From Alphaproteobacteria bacterium (GTDB lineage Bacteria > Pseudomonadota > Alphaproteobacteria > Bin65), in contig JAJEGH010000006.1 of the NCBI GenBank assembly GCA_022819985.1, positions 1 through 47,819 on the forward strand: a stretch of DNA of 47,819 nucleotides. Direction: 5' to 3'. Position numbers and translations under genes: made by a program. Of the stretch, positions 1 to 6,805 are shown in pieces (position 1 is the stretch's first letter; the number at the start of each line of letters is the position of its first letter). The notes under the pieces are model-generated. The model was not told where the DNA came from, ran no database searches, and saw nothing but the letters and a program-made list of their open reading frames with translations.

Positions 1-1
1 C

Positions 2-310
2 GTCGCCGGCTGGCGGCGCGAACGGATGCCGGAGTTTCCCGACGCCGCCTTCTTTTCGCTGGCGCCGGACTGGGTCTGCGAGGTGCTGTCGCCCTCGACC
101 CGCGATCTCGACCGCCACGGCAAGCGCCCGGTCTATGCCCGCGAGGGCGTGCGCCATCTCTGGTTCGTCGATCCATTGGCGCGCGACCTGGAAGCGTTCG
201 AACTGCGCGACGGCGAATGGGTGCTCATCGCCACGGCGCGCAATGCAGATCCGGTCTCCATCCCGCCGTTCGAAGCGATCAGCTTTCCGCTCGACGCCCT
301 CTGGCCGTAA
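2..310 (+). CDS. Uma2-family endonuclease-like protein, C-terminal part (5' end outside window)
   Basis: The frame is open to the left edge of the window, so only about the last 102 residues are present. They carry the stretch around WVCEVLSPSTRDLDR, followed by a Y-x-R-x-G-V-x-H-L-W-F-V-D motif. Both are typical of the Uma2 (DUF820) family, a PD-(D/E)XK-fold group of uncertain role that is often present in many copies in cyanobacteria and alphaproteobacteria. Catalytic residues visible here are the E of CEVLS and the downstream VDP. The ATG at base 26 is internal rather than a true start, because the upstream residues (VAGWRRER) also fit the family. It ends 132 bases before the oxygenase alpha gene and is not obviously linked to it. 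Confidence 0.8.
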   Translation, partial: VAGWRRERMPEFPDAAFFSLAPDWVCEVLSPSTRDLDRHGKRPVYAREGVRHLWFVDPLARDLEAFELRDGEWVLIATARNADPVSIPPFEAISFPLDALWP

Positions 311-442
311 ATCCGGCGGTCTGCGTCCGGCATTTGCGCTTGCCGCCACCGGCTGCGTCGGGCATCGTTTCGGTTCGGCCGCGGCATCGGGATTTGCCCT
401 GCGGCGGCTCTTCATAACGCGACACGGCGAAGGAGGGATGCT

Positions 443-1789
443 GTGCGCAACGGCGATCGCGACATTTCCCGGCTGGTCGAGCCCGACCGGGTGCACCGGC
501 TGTGCTACACCGATCCGGACATCTTCGAGCAGGAGATGGAGCGGATCCACGAATCCTTGTGGGTCTATGTCGGCCACAAGAGCCAGGTGAAGGAACCGGG
601 CGACTATTACACCGCGCAGATCGGCCGCCAGCCGATGATCATGGTGCGCGGCAAGGACGGCGAAGTCCGCGTCTTCTACAACCGCTGCCCGCACCGCGGC
701 GCCATGCTGTGCTCGGACCGCAGCGGCAATGCGGGGCACCGCTTCCGCTGCTCCTACCACGCCTGGATGTACAATTTCGACGGCACCGTCGCGAGCATCC
801 CGGCGACCAACGGCTACGACGGCACGCGGATGAAGCTGGCCGAGGGCGATGCCGGTCTGAAGCCCGCGGCGCGGGTCGATAATTACCGCGGCTTCTACTT
901 CGCCTCCCTGTCGCCGGACGGGCCTGACCTCGAGACCTTCCTCGGCGGCGCGACGCTGACCTTCGACCAGCTCGTCGACCGGGCGCCGGACGGCGATGTC
1001 GAGGTGGTCGGCGACTGTTTTCGCATGATCCAGAAATCCAACTGGAAGATCTTTCTGGAGAACCAGCTCGACGTCTCGCACCCCTCGGCGACCCACGAAT
1101 CGACCGGCGTCGCTGCCGGGCAGGTCGAGCGCGAGATGGAGAAGCGCGACGGCCGCAAGGCGCCGCTCGCCTACAGCTTCATCTCCGCCTTCAAGACGCC
1201 GATCGAGGACTGGGTCAAGTTCGACACGGTCGGCCATCCCTACGGCCACTGTTTCCTCGCCGGCTACATGGGCCTGCGCCCGCAGGACCCGGACACGGTG
1301 GAATACGAGACCCTGCTCAAGCAGGCCCACGGCGAGGAGAAGGGCGAGGCGATCCTCTCGACCGACCTGCACCATGTCCTGGTCTATCCCAGCCTGTCGG
1401 TGCAGCCGCCGCTCCAGCAGTTGCGCGCGATCCGGCCCCTCGGCGTCGACCGGACGCTGACGGAAATCTGGCATTTCCGGCTCAAGGGCGCGCCGGAGGC
1501 GATCTACCGCCGGGCGCTCGACTACTACTATCTGGTCAACTCGCCCTCGACGATGGTGAACGCCGACGACCTGCACAATTTCTGGAAATGTCACCAGGGG
1601 CTCTCGACCGAGGGCGGCGACTGGGTCAGCCTGCACCGCAACTACGGCTCGGACAGCGAGCGCGACGGCGTGCTCTACAGCGCCCCCGGCACCATGAGCG
1701 AGATGCCGCTGCGCCACATGATGCAGGCCTGGGCCGGCTATATGGGCGCGGGTGACGAGTCTGTTGGCAACGGCAGCGGGGGAGGCTGA
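443..1789 (+). CDS. Rieske aromatic-ring-hydroxylating oxygenase, alpha subunit
   Basis: Large subunit (448 aa) of a Rieske non-haem iron oxygenase, which inserts oxygen into an aromatic or related substrate. The N-terminal Rieske domain has C82-x-H84 and C103-x2-H106 as [2Fe-2S] ligands. The C-terminal domain has the mononuclear iron motif D210-x2-H213-x4-H218. The start is GTG at 443, preceded by the strong ribosome site AAGGAGGG at 430-437. The beta subunit begins two bases after the stop codon. No ferredoxin or reductase gene is visible in the window, so electron supply must come from elsewhere or from the iron-sulfur and flavin proteins downstream. The C-terminus ends in a Gly/Asn/Ser-rich tail (VGNGSGGG). 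The substrate cannot be inferred from sequence alone. Confidence 0.93.
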   Translation: MRNGDRDISRLVEPDRVHRLCYTDPDIFEQEMERIHESLWVYVGHKSQVKEPGDYYTAQIGRQPMIMVRGKDGEVRVFYNRCPHRGAMLCSDRSGNAGHRFRCSYHAWMYNFDGTVASIPATNGYDGTRMKLAEGDAGLKPAARVDNYRGFYFASLSPDGPDLETFLGGATLTFDQLVDRAPDGDVEVVGDCFRMIQKSNWKIFLENQLDVSHPSATHESTGVAAGQVEREMEKRDGRKAPLAYSFISAFKTPIEDWVKFDTVGHPYGHCFLAGYMGLRPQDPDTVEYETLLKQAHGEEKGEAILSTDLHHVLVYPSLSVQPPLQQLRAIRPLGVDRTLTEIWHFRLKGAPEAIYRRALDYYYLVNSPSTMVNADDLHNFWKCHQGLSTEGGDWVSLHRNYGSDSERDGVLYSAPGTMSEMPLRHMMQAWAGYMGAGDESVGNGSGGG

Positions 1790-1791
1790 CC

Positions 1792-2331
1792 ATGCCGGAT
1801 GCCGACGTCGGGGCCGCCGCCCCGCTGACCGCCGCGCAGGTCGATACCGAAACCCAGCGCGCCGTCGAGGCCTTCCTCTACCGCCAGGCCGAAATCCTGG
1901 ACGACGGCCGGTGGGACGACTGGCTCGGCCTGTTCATGCCAGACGGCCGCTACTGGATGCCGGCCCGCGCCGACCAGATGCAGGGCGACGGCGTGCCCAA
2001 CATTTTCTGGGAAGACCTCGACCTGATGCGGGTGCGCATCCGGCGCAACACCCATCCCCACGCCTGGTCCCAGAGCCCGCCCAATCGCCTCAGCCATGTC
2101 GTCTCGAACGTGGTGATCGAGCGCGTGGCGGCGAACGGCGACCTGACGGTGCGCTCGAAATTCCACTGCTCGGAATATCTGCGCTACGAGGTCCGCCACT
2201 TCGCCGGCAAATACCGCCACGAACTGGTGAAAGACGGGGACAGGGCGGGCGCCTACCGCATCCGCCTCCAGCGCGTCGACCTCCTCAATGCCGAGGGGCC
2301 GTTCGACTATGTGATCCAGTGGTGGTTGTAG
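1792..2331 (+). CDS. Ring-hydroxylating oxygenase, beta subunit
   Basis: Small subunit (179 aa, the usual family length of 160-190) of the Rieske oxygenase encoded just upstream. It has the SnoaL-like fold signature: an early acidic helix (EAFLYRQAEILDDGRWDDW) followed by LFMPDGRYWMPAR, which recurs in beta subunits of biphenyl, benzoate and toluate dioxygenases. The subunit is mainly structural in the alpha3beta3 hexamer. Its ATG lies two bases after the alpha stop codon and the ribosome site GGGGGAGG (1778-1784) lies inside the end of the alpha gene, so the two are translationally coupled. Confidence is high for family, low for substrate. Confidence 0.92.
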   Translation: MPDADVGAAAPLTAAQVDTETQRAVEAFLYRQAEILDDGRWDDWLGLFMPDGRYWMPARADQMQGDGVPNIFWEDLDLMRVRIRRNTHPHAWSQSPPNRLSHVVSNVVIERVAANGDLTVRSKFHCSEYLRYEVRHFAGKYRHELVKDGDRAGAYRIRLQRVDLLNAEGPFDYVIQWWL

Positions 2332-2343
2332 GGGAACGGCGCC

Positions 2344-2532
2344 ATGCCCGTCTCGAAGGAACGCCTCGCCGAAATCGCCGCTGACAGGGCGTTTCCGCTG
2401 GAACCCAAGGTACCCAATACCGAGACCCGGGCGGCGATGGCCGAGGCGGACGAAATCGTGAAAGCCGGCAAGGCGCGCTTCGCCTTGGCCGACGCGATGT
2501 TTACAGAACTTGAAGAGACTGGCGGCCGGTAA
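2344..2532 (+). CDS. RelB/DinJ-like antitoxin, small, no toxin adjacent
   Basis: A 62-residue protein. Residues 22-60 (starting KVPNTETRAAMAEADEIVKAG and ending in FTELEETGG) match the C-terminal part of RelB/DinJ-type antitoxins, in which this segment binds and masks the toxin. The first 13 residues (MPVSKERLAEIAA) are nearly the same as the first 13 of the next small reading frame, so the two share a 5' module. It begins 12 bases after the oxygenase beta gene on the same strand, so it may be co-transcribed with it. No RelE/ParE-type toxin follows. It could be a solitary antitoxin or a remnant. Family call is by recognition of the C-terminal pattern. Confidence 0.55.
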   Translation: MPVSKERLAEIAADRAFPLEPKVPNTETRAAMAEADEIVKAGKARFALADAMFTELEETGGR

Positions 2533-2537
2533 ATTGT

Positions 2538-2708
2538 ATGCCGATATCGAGAGAGCGCTTGGCCGAAATCGCCGCAATTCCGGACGACAGGATCGATATG
2601 TCGGACGTCCCTGAAATGGACGAGGCGTTTTTCGCTACGGCGAAGCTGGTCATGCCGCCGCCTGTCCCCCTCGATCATCATTTCGACCGAAGCGCCGAAG
2701 GCGCGTAG
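2538..2708 (+). pseudogene. Truncated BrnA-like antitoxin fragment (56 codons)
   Basis: This short frame begins with ATG at 2538. Residues 1-44 (shared MPISRERLAEIAA start, then DMSDVPEMDEAFFATAKLVMP) match the N-terminal half of BrnA-type antitoxins. In BrnA, this part is followed by a ribbon-helix-helix DNA-binding domain of about 35 residues. Here that domain is absent. The reading frame instead runs into a palindromic intergenic repeat, which supplies its last residues (DHHFDRSAEGA) and its stop codon. It is therefore probably a broken gene, although a functional short peptide cannot be excluded. No BrnT toxin gene is nearby. Confidence 0.5.
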
Positions 2709-2805
2709 CGGAGAAATCTGTCTCGCGCTGTGCTTTGGCCCTGCTCCGATGCGGAAAGATATCTCCGCTCCGCGATCCTTGCGGACCGCTCCGGCCGATA
2801 TGACA
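2677..2805. repeat. Palindromic intergenic repeat element
   Basis: The outer arms TCATTTCGACCGAAGCG (from about 2679) and CGCTCCGGCCGATATGA (to about 2803) are imperfect reverse complements. The inner arms GCGGAGAAATCT (2708-2719) and AGATATCTCCGC (2757-2768) are also near-perfect complements. The element resembles common mobile-type palindromic repeats of proteobacterial intergenic regions. The right end, read in reverse, shares the 17-mer GTCATATCGGCCGGAGC with 45287-45303. The element has replaced the 3' end of the BrnA-like frame. The remaining bases to 2919 show nothing recognisable. Confidence 0.65.
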
Positions 2806-2919
2806 CCTTGGGTTGTTGGCGCGAGGGCCCGAGCGGGTAAGGCAGACCGAGAAACAGTGCAGGGTTCCCCAATCTCCAAGGCTTGCGCCGGCCTTCGGCG
2901 GTAACTTGCCGGCCGACCC

Positions 2920-4338
2920 ATGAAAACCGCCTTCACCGCTGCCCAGCTTGCCGAGCCGGAGATTGCCGCGGCCGACGGTATCTTACGGACCTGCGTGCAT
3001 TACGGCTTCTGCACGGCGGTGTGCCCGACCTATGTGCTGACCCGCGACGAGAACGAGGCGCCGCGCGGGCGGATCGACCTGATCCGCGCCATGCTGGAGC
3101 GGGGCGGCCGGCCGGATGCGAAAACGGTCGGCCATATCGATAGCTGCCTGTCCTGCAACGCCTGCATGACGACCTGCGCCGTCGATGTCGACTATCTCCA
3201 TCTCGCCGACATCGCCCGCGCCTATATCGAGGAGAACTACCGGCGGCCGCTCTCCGACCAGTTCGTTCGCCGGCTGGTCTCCCGCACCGTCACCGACCCG
3301 GCGCGCTTTGCCCGCATGACGGCGCTGGCGCGTCTGGCCCGGCCGGTCCGCGCCCTGCTGCCGGGTCGCCTGCGTACCCTGGTCGACCTGGCGCCGGCCG
3401 GCCTGCCGCCGCGGCGCGACTTCGCCGGCGTCCATCCGGCCGAGGGCGCGCGGCGGATGCGCGTCGCGCTGCTCCAGGGATGCGTGCAGCAGGCGCTGGC
3501 GCCGGAGATCAACGCCGCGACGGTCCGGCTGCTGACCCGCCACGGCATCGAGGTCGTCGTGCCGCCGGAGGCCGGCTGCTGCGGCGCCTTCACCCTGCAT
3601 ATGGGCAAGGCGGACATGGCGCGCGCGGCGGCGGCGCGCAACGTGGACGCTTGGCACGCCGAACTGGACGTGGGCGGCCTCGACGCCGTGATCGTGAACG
3701 CGTCGGGCTGCGGCACGGTGGTGAAGGACTATGCCCGGCTGCTCGCCGAAGACCCGGCCCGCCGGGAGAAGGCCGCCGCCGTCGCCGCCATCGCCCGGGA
3801 CGTGACCGAACTGCTGGCGCCCGACGACCTGAAACTGCCGGAAACGGCGGTGCCGCTGACCGTCGCCTATCACGACGCCTGCTCGCTCCAGCACGCCCAG
3901 AAGATCCGCGGCCGACCGCGCGCCCTGCTGCGTGCCGCCGGCTTCGCGGTGCGCGACGTGCCGGAGGGCCATTTCTGCTGCGGCTCGGCCGGCGCCTACA
4001 ACATGCTCCAGCCGGAGATGGCCGAAGCCTTGGGCCGCCGCAAGGCGACGCATATCGAGAGCACCGGGGCGGCGGCGGCCGCGGCCGGCAATCTCGGCTG
4101 CCTCGCCCAACTCGGCCGCTTTACCGGCCTGCCCATGCTCCACACCGTCGAACTGCTCGACTGGGCGACCGGCGGGCCGCGGCCGGACGCGTTGCGCGAT
4201 GTCGCGTTGCCGGAACCCGTGGCTCGGAAGCAAACGGTAGCCCCGACCGGAGCGCCGGGCGCCCCGCCGCCGGCCCCGCCCCCGGACGCGCCTTCGGACG
4301 CGTCTTCGGGCGGTTCTACCGGCGCCGCCATCTGGTAG
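2920..4338 (+). CDS. GlcF-like (Fe-S)-binding oxidoreductase subunit
   Basis: A 472-residue protein with two N-terminal ferredoxin-type cluster sites and two C-terminal CCG domains (AGCCGAF near residue 224 and FCCGSAGAYN near 350). It resembles the iron-sulfur subunit of glycolate oxidase, GlcF. The second cluster site is intact in cysteines (C76-x2-C79-x2-C82-x3-C86, with Ala instead of the usual Pro after it). The first site reads C25-VHYGF-C31-x3-C35-P, with Tyr28 where GlcF normally has its second cysteine. The C-terminus carries an unusual Pro/Ala/Ser-rich tail of about 40 residues. A flavoprotein gene starts 26 bases downstream, so the two likely form a dehydrogenase passing electrons from FAD through iron-sulfur clusters to the respiratory chain. 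The substrate is unknown. Confidence 0.8.
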   Translation: MKTAFTAAQLAEPEIAAADGILRTCVHYGFCTAVCPTYVLTRDENEAPRGRIDLIRAMLERGGRPDAKTVGHIDSCLSCNACMTTCAVDVDYLHLADIARAYIEENYRRPLSDQFVRRLVSRTVTDPARFARMTALARLARPVRALLPGRLRTLVDLAPAGLPPRRDFAGVHPAEGARRMRVALLQGCVQQALAPEINAATVRLLTRHGIEVVVPPEAGCCGAFTLHMGKADMARAAAARNVDAWHAELDVGGLDAVIVNASGCGTVVKDYARLLAEDPARREKAAAVAAIARDVTELLAPDDLKLPETAVPLTVAYHDACSLQHAQKIRGRPRALLRAAGFAVRDVPEGHFCCGSAGAYNMLQPEMAEALGRRKATHIESTGAAAAAAGNLGCLAQLGRFTGLPMLHTVELLDWATGGPRPDALRDVALPEPVARKQTVAPTGAPGAPPPAPPPDAPSDASSGGSTGAAIW

Positions 4339-4364
4339 AGTGGGGGACGGGGGAGGACGACGCG

Positions 4365-5879
4365 ATGAGCATGGACGCCTTTCTGAACGACGCCGCGGGC
4401 GGCCTCGGCGCGGAGCATGTCAACACGGCGGACGAAACGCTGGTCCGCTATGGCGAGAACACCATGCCGGGCGGCGACCGGCGGCCGGCGGCGGTGCTCT
4501 ATCCCGGCTCGACCGAGGAGGTCGCCGCGCTGGTGCGGCTCGCCAACCTGCACAGGGTGGCGCTGTTCCCGACCTCGACCGGCAACAATATGGGCCTCGG
4601 CACCCGCTCCGCCCCGGCCGCGGGCATGGCGGTGCTCGATCTCGGCCGGCGCATGAACCGGATTCTCGAGATCGACGAGAAGATGGGGTTCGCCGCCGTG
4701 GAGCCGGGCGTCAGCTTCCAGATGCTGGCCGATGAGCTGAAGCGGCGCGGCGGCCAGTGGATGAATTCCACGACCTCCGGCCCGCCCCAGGGCGGCATGA
4801 TCGGCAACGCGCTGGACAAGGGCGCCGGCTACGGCCCGTATTTCGACCATTTCGGCTTCAGTTGCGGCATGGAGGTCGTGCTCGGCACCGGCGACGTCAT
4901 CCGCACCGGCGACGGCTCGATCGAGGCCGACAATCTCGTTAACTGGCACGTCTCGAAATATTCCTTCGGGCCGATCCTGGACGGGCTGTTCGCCCAGTCG
5001 AACTACGGCATCGTCACCCGACTCGGCGTCTGGCTGCTGCCGCGGCCTCCGGCGATCCGCTCCTTCCACTTCGCCTTTCCGGACGATAGCGATCTGGAGG
5101 AAATCGTCGAACTGTGCCGGCCGATGAAGATGTCGAACTTCGTGCCGACGCTGTTCCGGGTCGCCAACGACCTCTACCTGATCGGCAGCGAGGTGCCGAG
5201 CCCGGCCTATGCGGCGTCCGGCGGCAGGAAGTCGATCAGCGACGACGCCCGCAAGGCGCTGCAACGGGAGCACGGGCTGGGCGCCTGGACGGTCTCCGGC
5301 GCCTTCTACGGCCCGTCGATGGAAGCCATGGAGCCGCAGGTCCAGAGGGTCGTCGGCCATTTCTGTGCCTCCGGCAAGGCGACCTACATCCCGCACGAGG
5401 AAGCGATGGAGAAACCGGCGCTGGCCTGCGCCGTCGCCTCTTTCTCCGGCGAGCCGACCAATACGGAACTCGGCCTGCTGAAGTGGCGGCCGGGCGGCGG
5501 CAACGCGTGGTTCACGCCGGGCACGCCGATGGACGGCCGGACCGCCAACGAATTCCAGAAGCTCGGCCGCGCGATCTACGAGGCCAACGGGCTCGACTAC
5601 CAGGTGATGAACGTCGCCGGGCCGCGCTTCGCCCGCGGGCTGCACGTCATCTCCTTCAACCGGGAGGATCCGGACGAGTGCGCCCGCGCCGACGCCGCCT
5701 ACCGGGCGCTCGCCGATGCCTTCTACGCCCGCGGCGTCGCTGTCGGCCGGGCGCCGGTCGACTGGCAGGATTTCCACATGGACAAGCTGATGCCGTCCTT
5801 CCGCGACGCCTGCGCCGCGATCAAGCGCGCGCTCGACCCCAACGGCGTAATCGCGCCGGGCCGCTACGGCATCTACTGA
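4365..5879 (+). CDS. FAD-linked oxidase of the 4-cresol dehydrogenase / vanillyl-alcohol oxidase type
   Basis: A 504-residue PCMH-type FAD enzyme. The FAD-binding region has VLYPGSTEEVAALVRLAN and PTSTGNNMGLGTRSA (residues about 43-88). The C-terminus ends LDPNGVIAPGRYGIY, as in the flavoprotein subunit of 4-cresol dehydrogenase and in vanillyl-alcohol oxidase. Family members oxidise para-hydroxylated benzylic substrates. The start is ATG at 4365 after a GGGAGGA site at 4351-4357; the same frame is open further upstream, but that part lies inside the iron-sulfur protein gene. Position next to a GlcF-like subunit and two genes from a Rieske oxygenase suggests aromatic catabolism (inference). 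A glycolate-type hydroxyacid substrate is less likely because GlcD itself is encoded separately at the other end of the window. Confidence 0.8.
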   Translation: MSMDAFLNDAAGGLGAEHVNTADETLVRYGENTMPGGDRRPAAVLYPGSTEEVAALVRLANLHRVALFPTSTGNNMGLGTRSAPAAGMAVLDLGRRMNRILEIDEKMGFAAVEPGVSFQMLADELKRRGGQWMNSTTSGPPQGGMIGNALDKGAGYGPYFDHFGFSCGMEVVLGTGDVIRTGDGSIEADNLVNWHVSKYSFGPILDGLFAQSNYGIVTRLGVWLLPRPPAIRSFHFAFPDDSDLEEIVELCRPMKMSNFVPTLFRVANDLYLIGSEVPSPAYAASGGRKSISDDARKALQREHGLGAWTVSGAFYGPSMEAMEPQVQRVVGHFCASGKATYIPHEEAMEKPALACAVASFSGEPTNTELGLLKWRPGGGNAWFTPGTPMDGRTANEFQKLGRAIYEANGLDYQVMNVAGPRFARGLHVISFNREDPDECARADAAYRALADAFYARGVAVGRAPVDWQDFHMDKLMPSFRDACAAIKRALDPNGVIAPGRYGIY

Positions 5880-5890
5880 GGACGTCACCC

Positions 5891-6619
5891 ATGCATATCG
5901 GACTGATCGGCGGCATCGGGCCGGCCGCGACGGAATTCTACTACCGGCATCTGGTGCGGCAGCACGAGGCCGAGGGCCGGCCCCTAGAGCTCACCATCGT
6001 CCATGCTCATGTCCACACGCTGGCGGCCAACGCGATCGCCGGCAGGGCCGAAGCGCAGGCCGGGGAGTTCGCGGCGCTGACGAAGCGGCTGAAAGGCGCT
6101 GGCGCCGAGGCGGTGGCGATCACGTCCATCGGCGGCCATTTCTGCTTCGATGCCTTCGAACCGATCTCGCCGCTGCCGGTGCTCAACGTGGCGCCGGCCA
6201 TCGCCGCCGGGCTGCGGGCGCGCGGCGTCAAGCGAATCGGCCTGCTCGGTACGGCGATCGCCATGACCAGCGGCATCTACGGCGCTCTTTCGGGAAACGG
6301 GCCGGGGAACGGGTCGGCGAATGAGCCGGGGATCGAGACGGTCATTCCGCAGGGCGACGATCTGCAAACCGTCAACGACGTCTATATCGCCCTCGCCAGG
6401 GCCGGTTCGGTCGGCGAGGACGGGCGCGCCACCCTGTTCCGGGCCGGCCGCGACCTCGTCGAACGCCAGGGCGCGGAGGCGGTGCTGCTCGCCGGCACCG
6501 ACCTGTTCGTCGCCTTCGAAGGCCGCGATCCGGGCTATCGGACGATCGACGGCGCGCTCCTCCATGTCGAGGCATTGACCCGCGCCTCGATCGGCGGCCT
6601 GGCGGCCTATCCGGCGTAG
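5891..6619 (+). CDS. Aspartate/glutamate racemase-family homologue lacking both catalytic cysteines
   Basis: A 242-residue protein with the family start MHIGLIGGIGPAATEFYYR and a second half-domain beginning RIGLLGTAIAMTSG (about 115-128). In active racemases each half supplies a cysteine, in P-C-N-T and G-C-T-E motifs. The aligned positions here are Ser79 (TSIGGH) and Gly202 (LAGTDLF). A two-cysteine proton-transfer racemase reaction is therefore unlikely. It could be a decarboxylase, isomerase or lyase relative, or a non-catalytic binder. A Gly/Asn-rich insert lies at residues 134-147. It begins 11 bases after the flavoprotein gene and closes the apparent catabolic operon. Family membership is clear; function is not. 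Confidence 0.75.
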   Translation: MHIGLIGGIGPAATEFYYRHLVRQHEAEGRPLELTIVHAHVHTLAANAIAGRAEAQAGEFAALTKRLKGAGAEAVAITSIGGHFCFDAFEPISPLPVLNVAPAIAAGLRARGVKRIGLLGTAIAMTSGIYGALSGNGPGNGSANEPGIETVIPQGDDLQTVNDVYIALARAGSVGEDGRATLFRAGRDLVERQGAEAVLLAGTDLFVAFEGRDPGYRTIDGALLHVEALTRASIGGLAAYPA

Positions 6620-6805
6620 GGTTGCATCGGCGGCACGGGAAGGGGTTGTGTTCCTCCGCCGGCGCTTTCGTGTTACGCACCGGTCGGGTCCGACGGAAAT
6701 GTTGCCGAATTGTTCATTTTGCGGCAAAGTCCGTTTTTCAGCCTGTGGAAGCGCCAAGAGTGTCGAGATGAGAGGACCGTGTAGCCCGGTTCCGGAGAGC
6801 CGGGA

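Noticed and set aside
3996..5888. Long open frame (about 630 codons) on the minus strand opposite the flavoprotein gene
   Set aside because: Antisense to clear homologues; rich in Arg, Gly and Ala as expected from GC-rich shadow frames, and without any recognisable motif.
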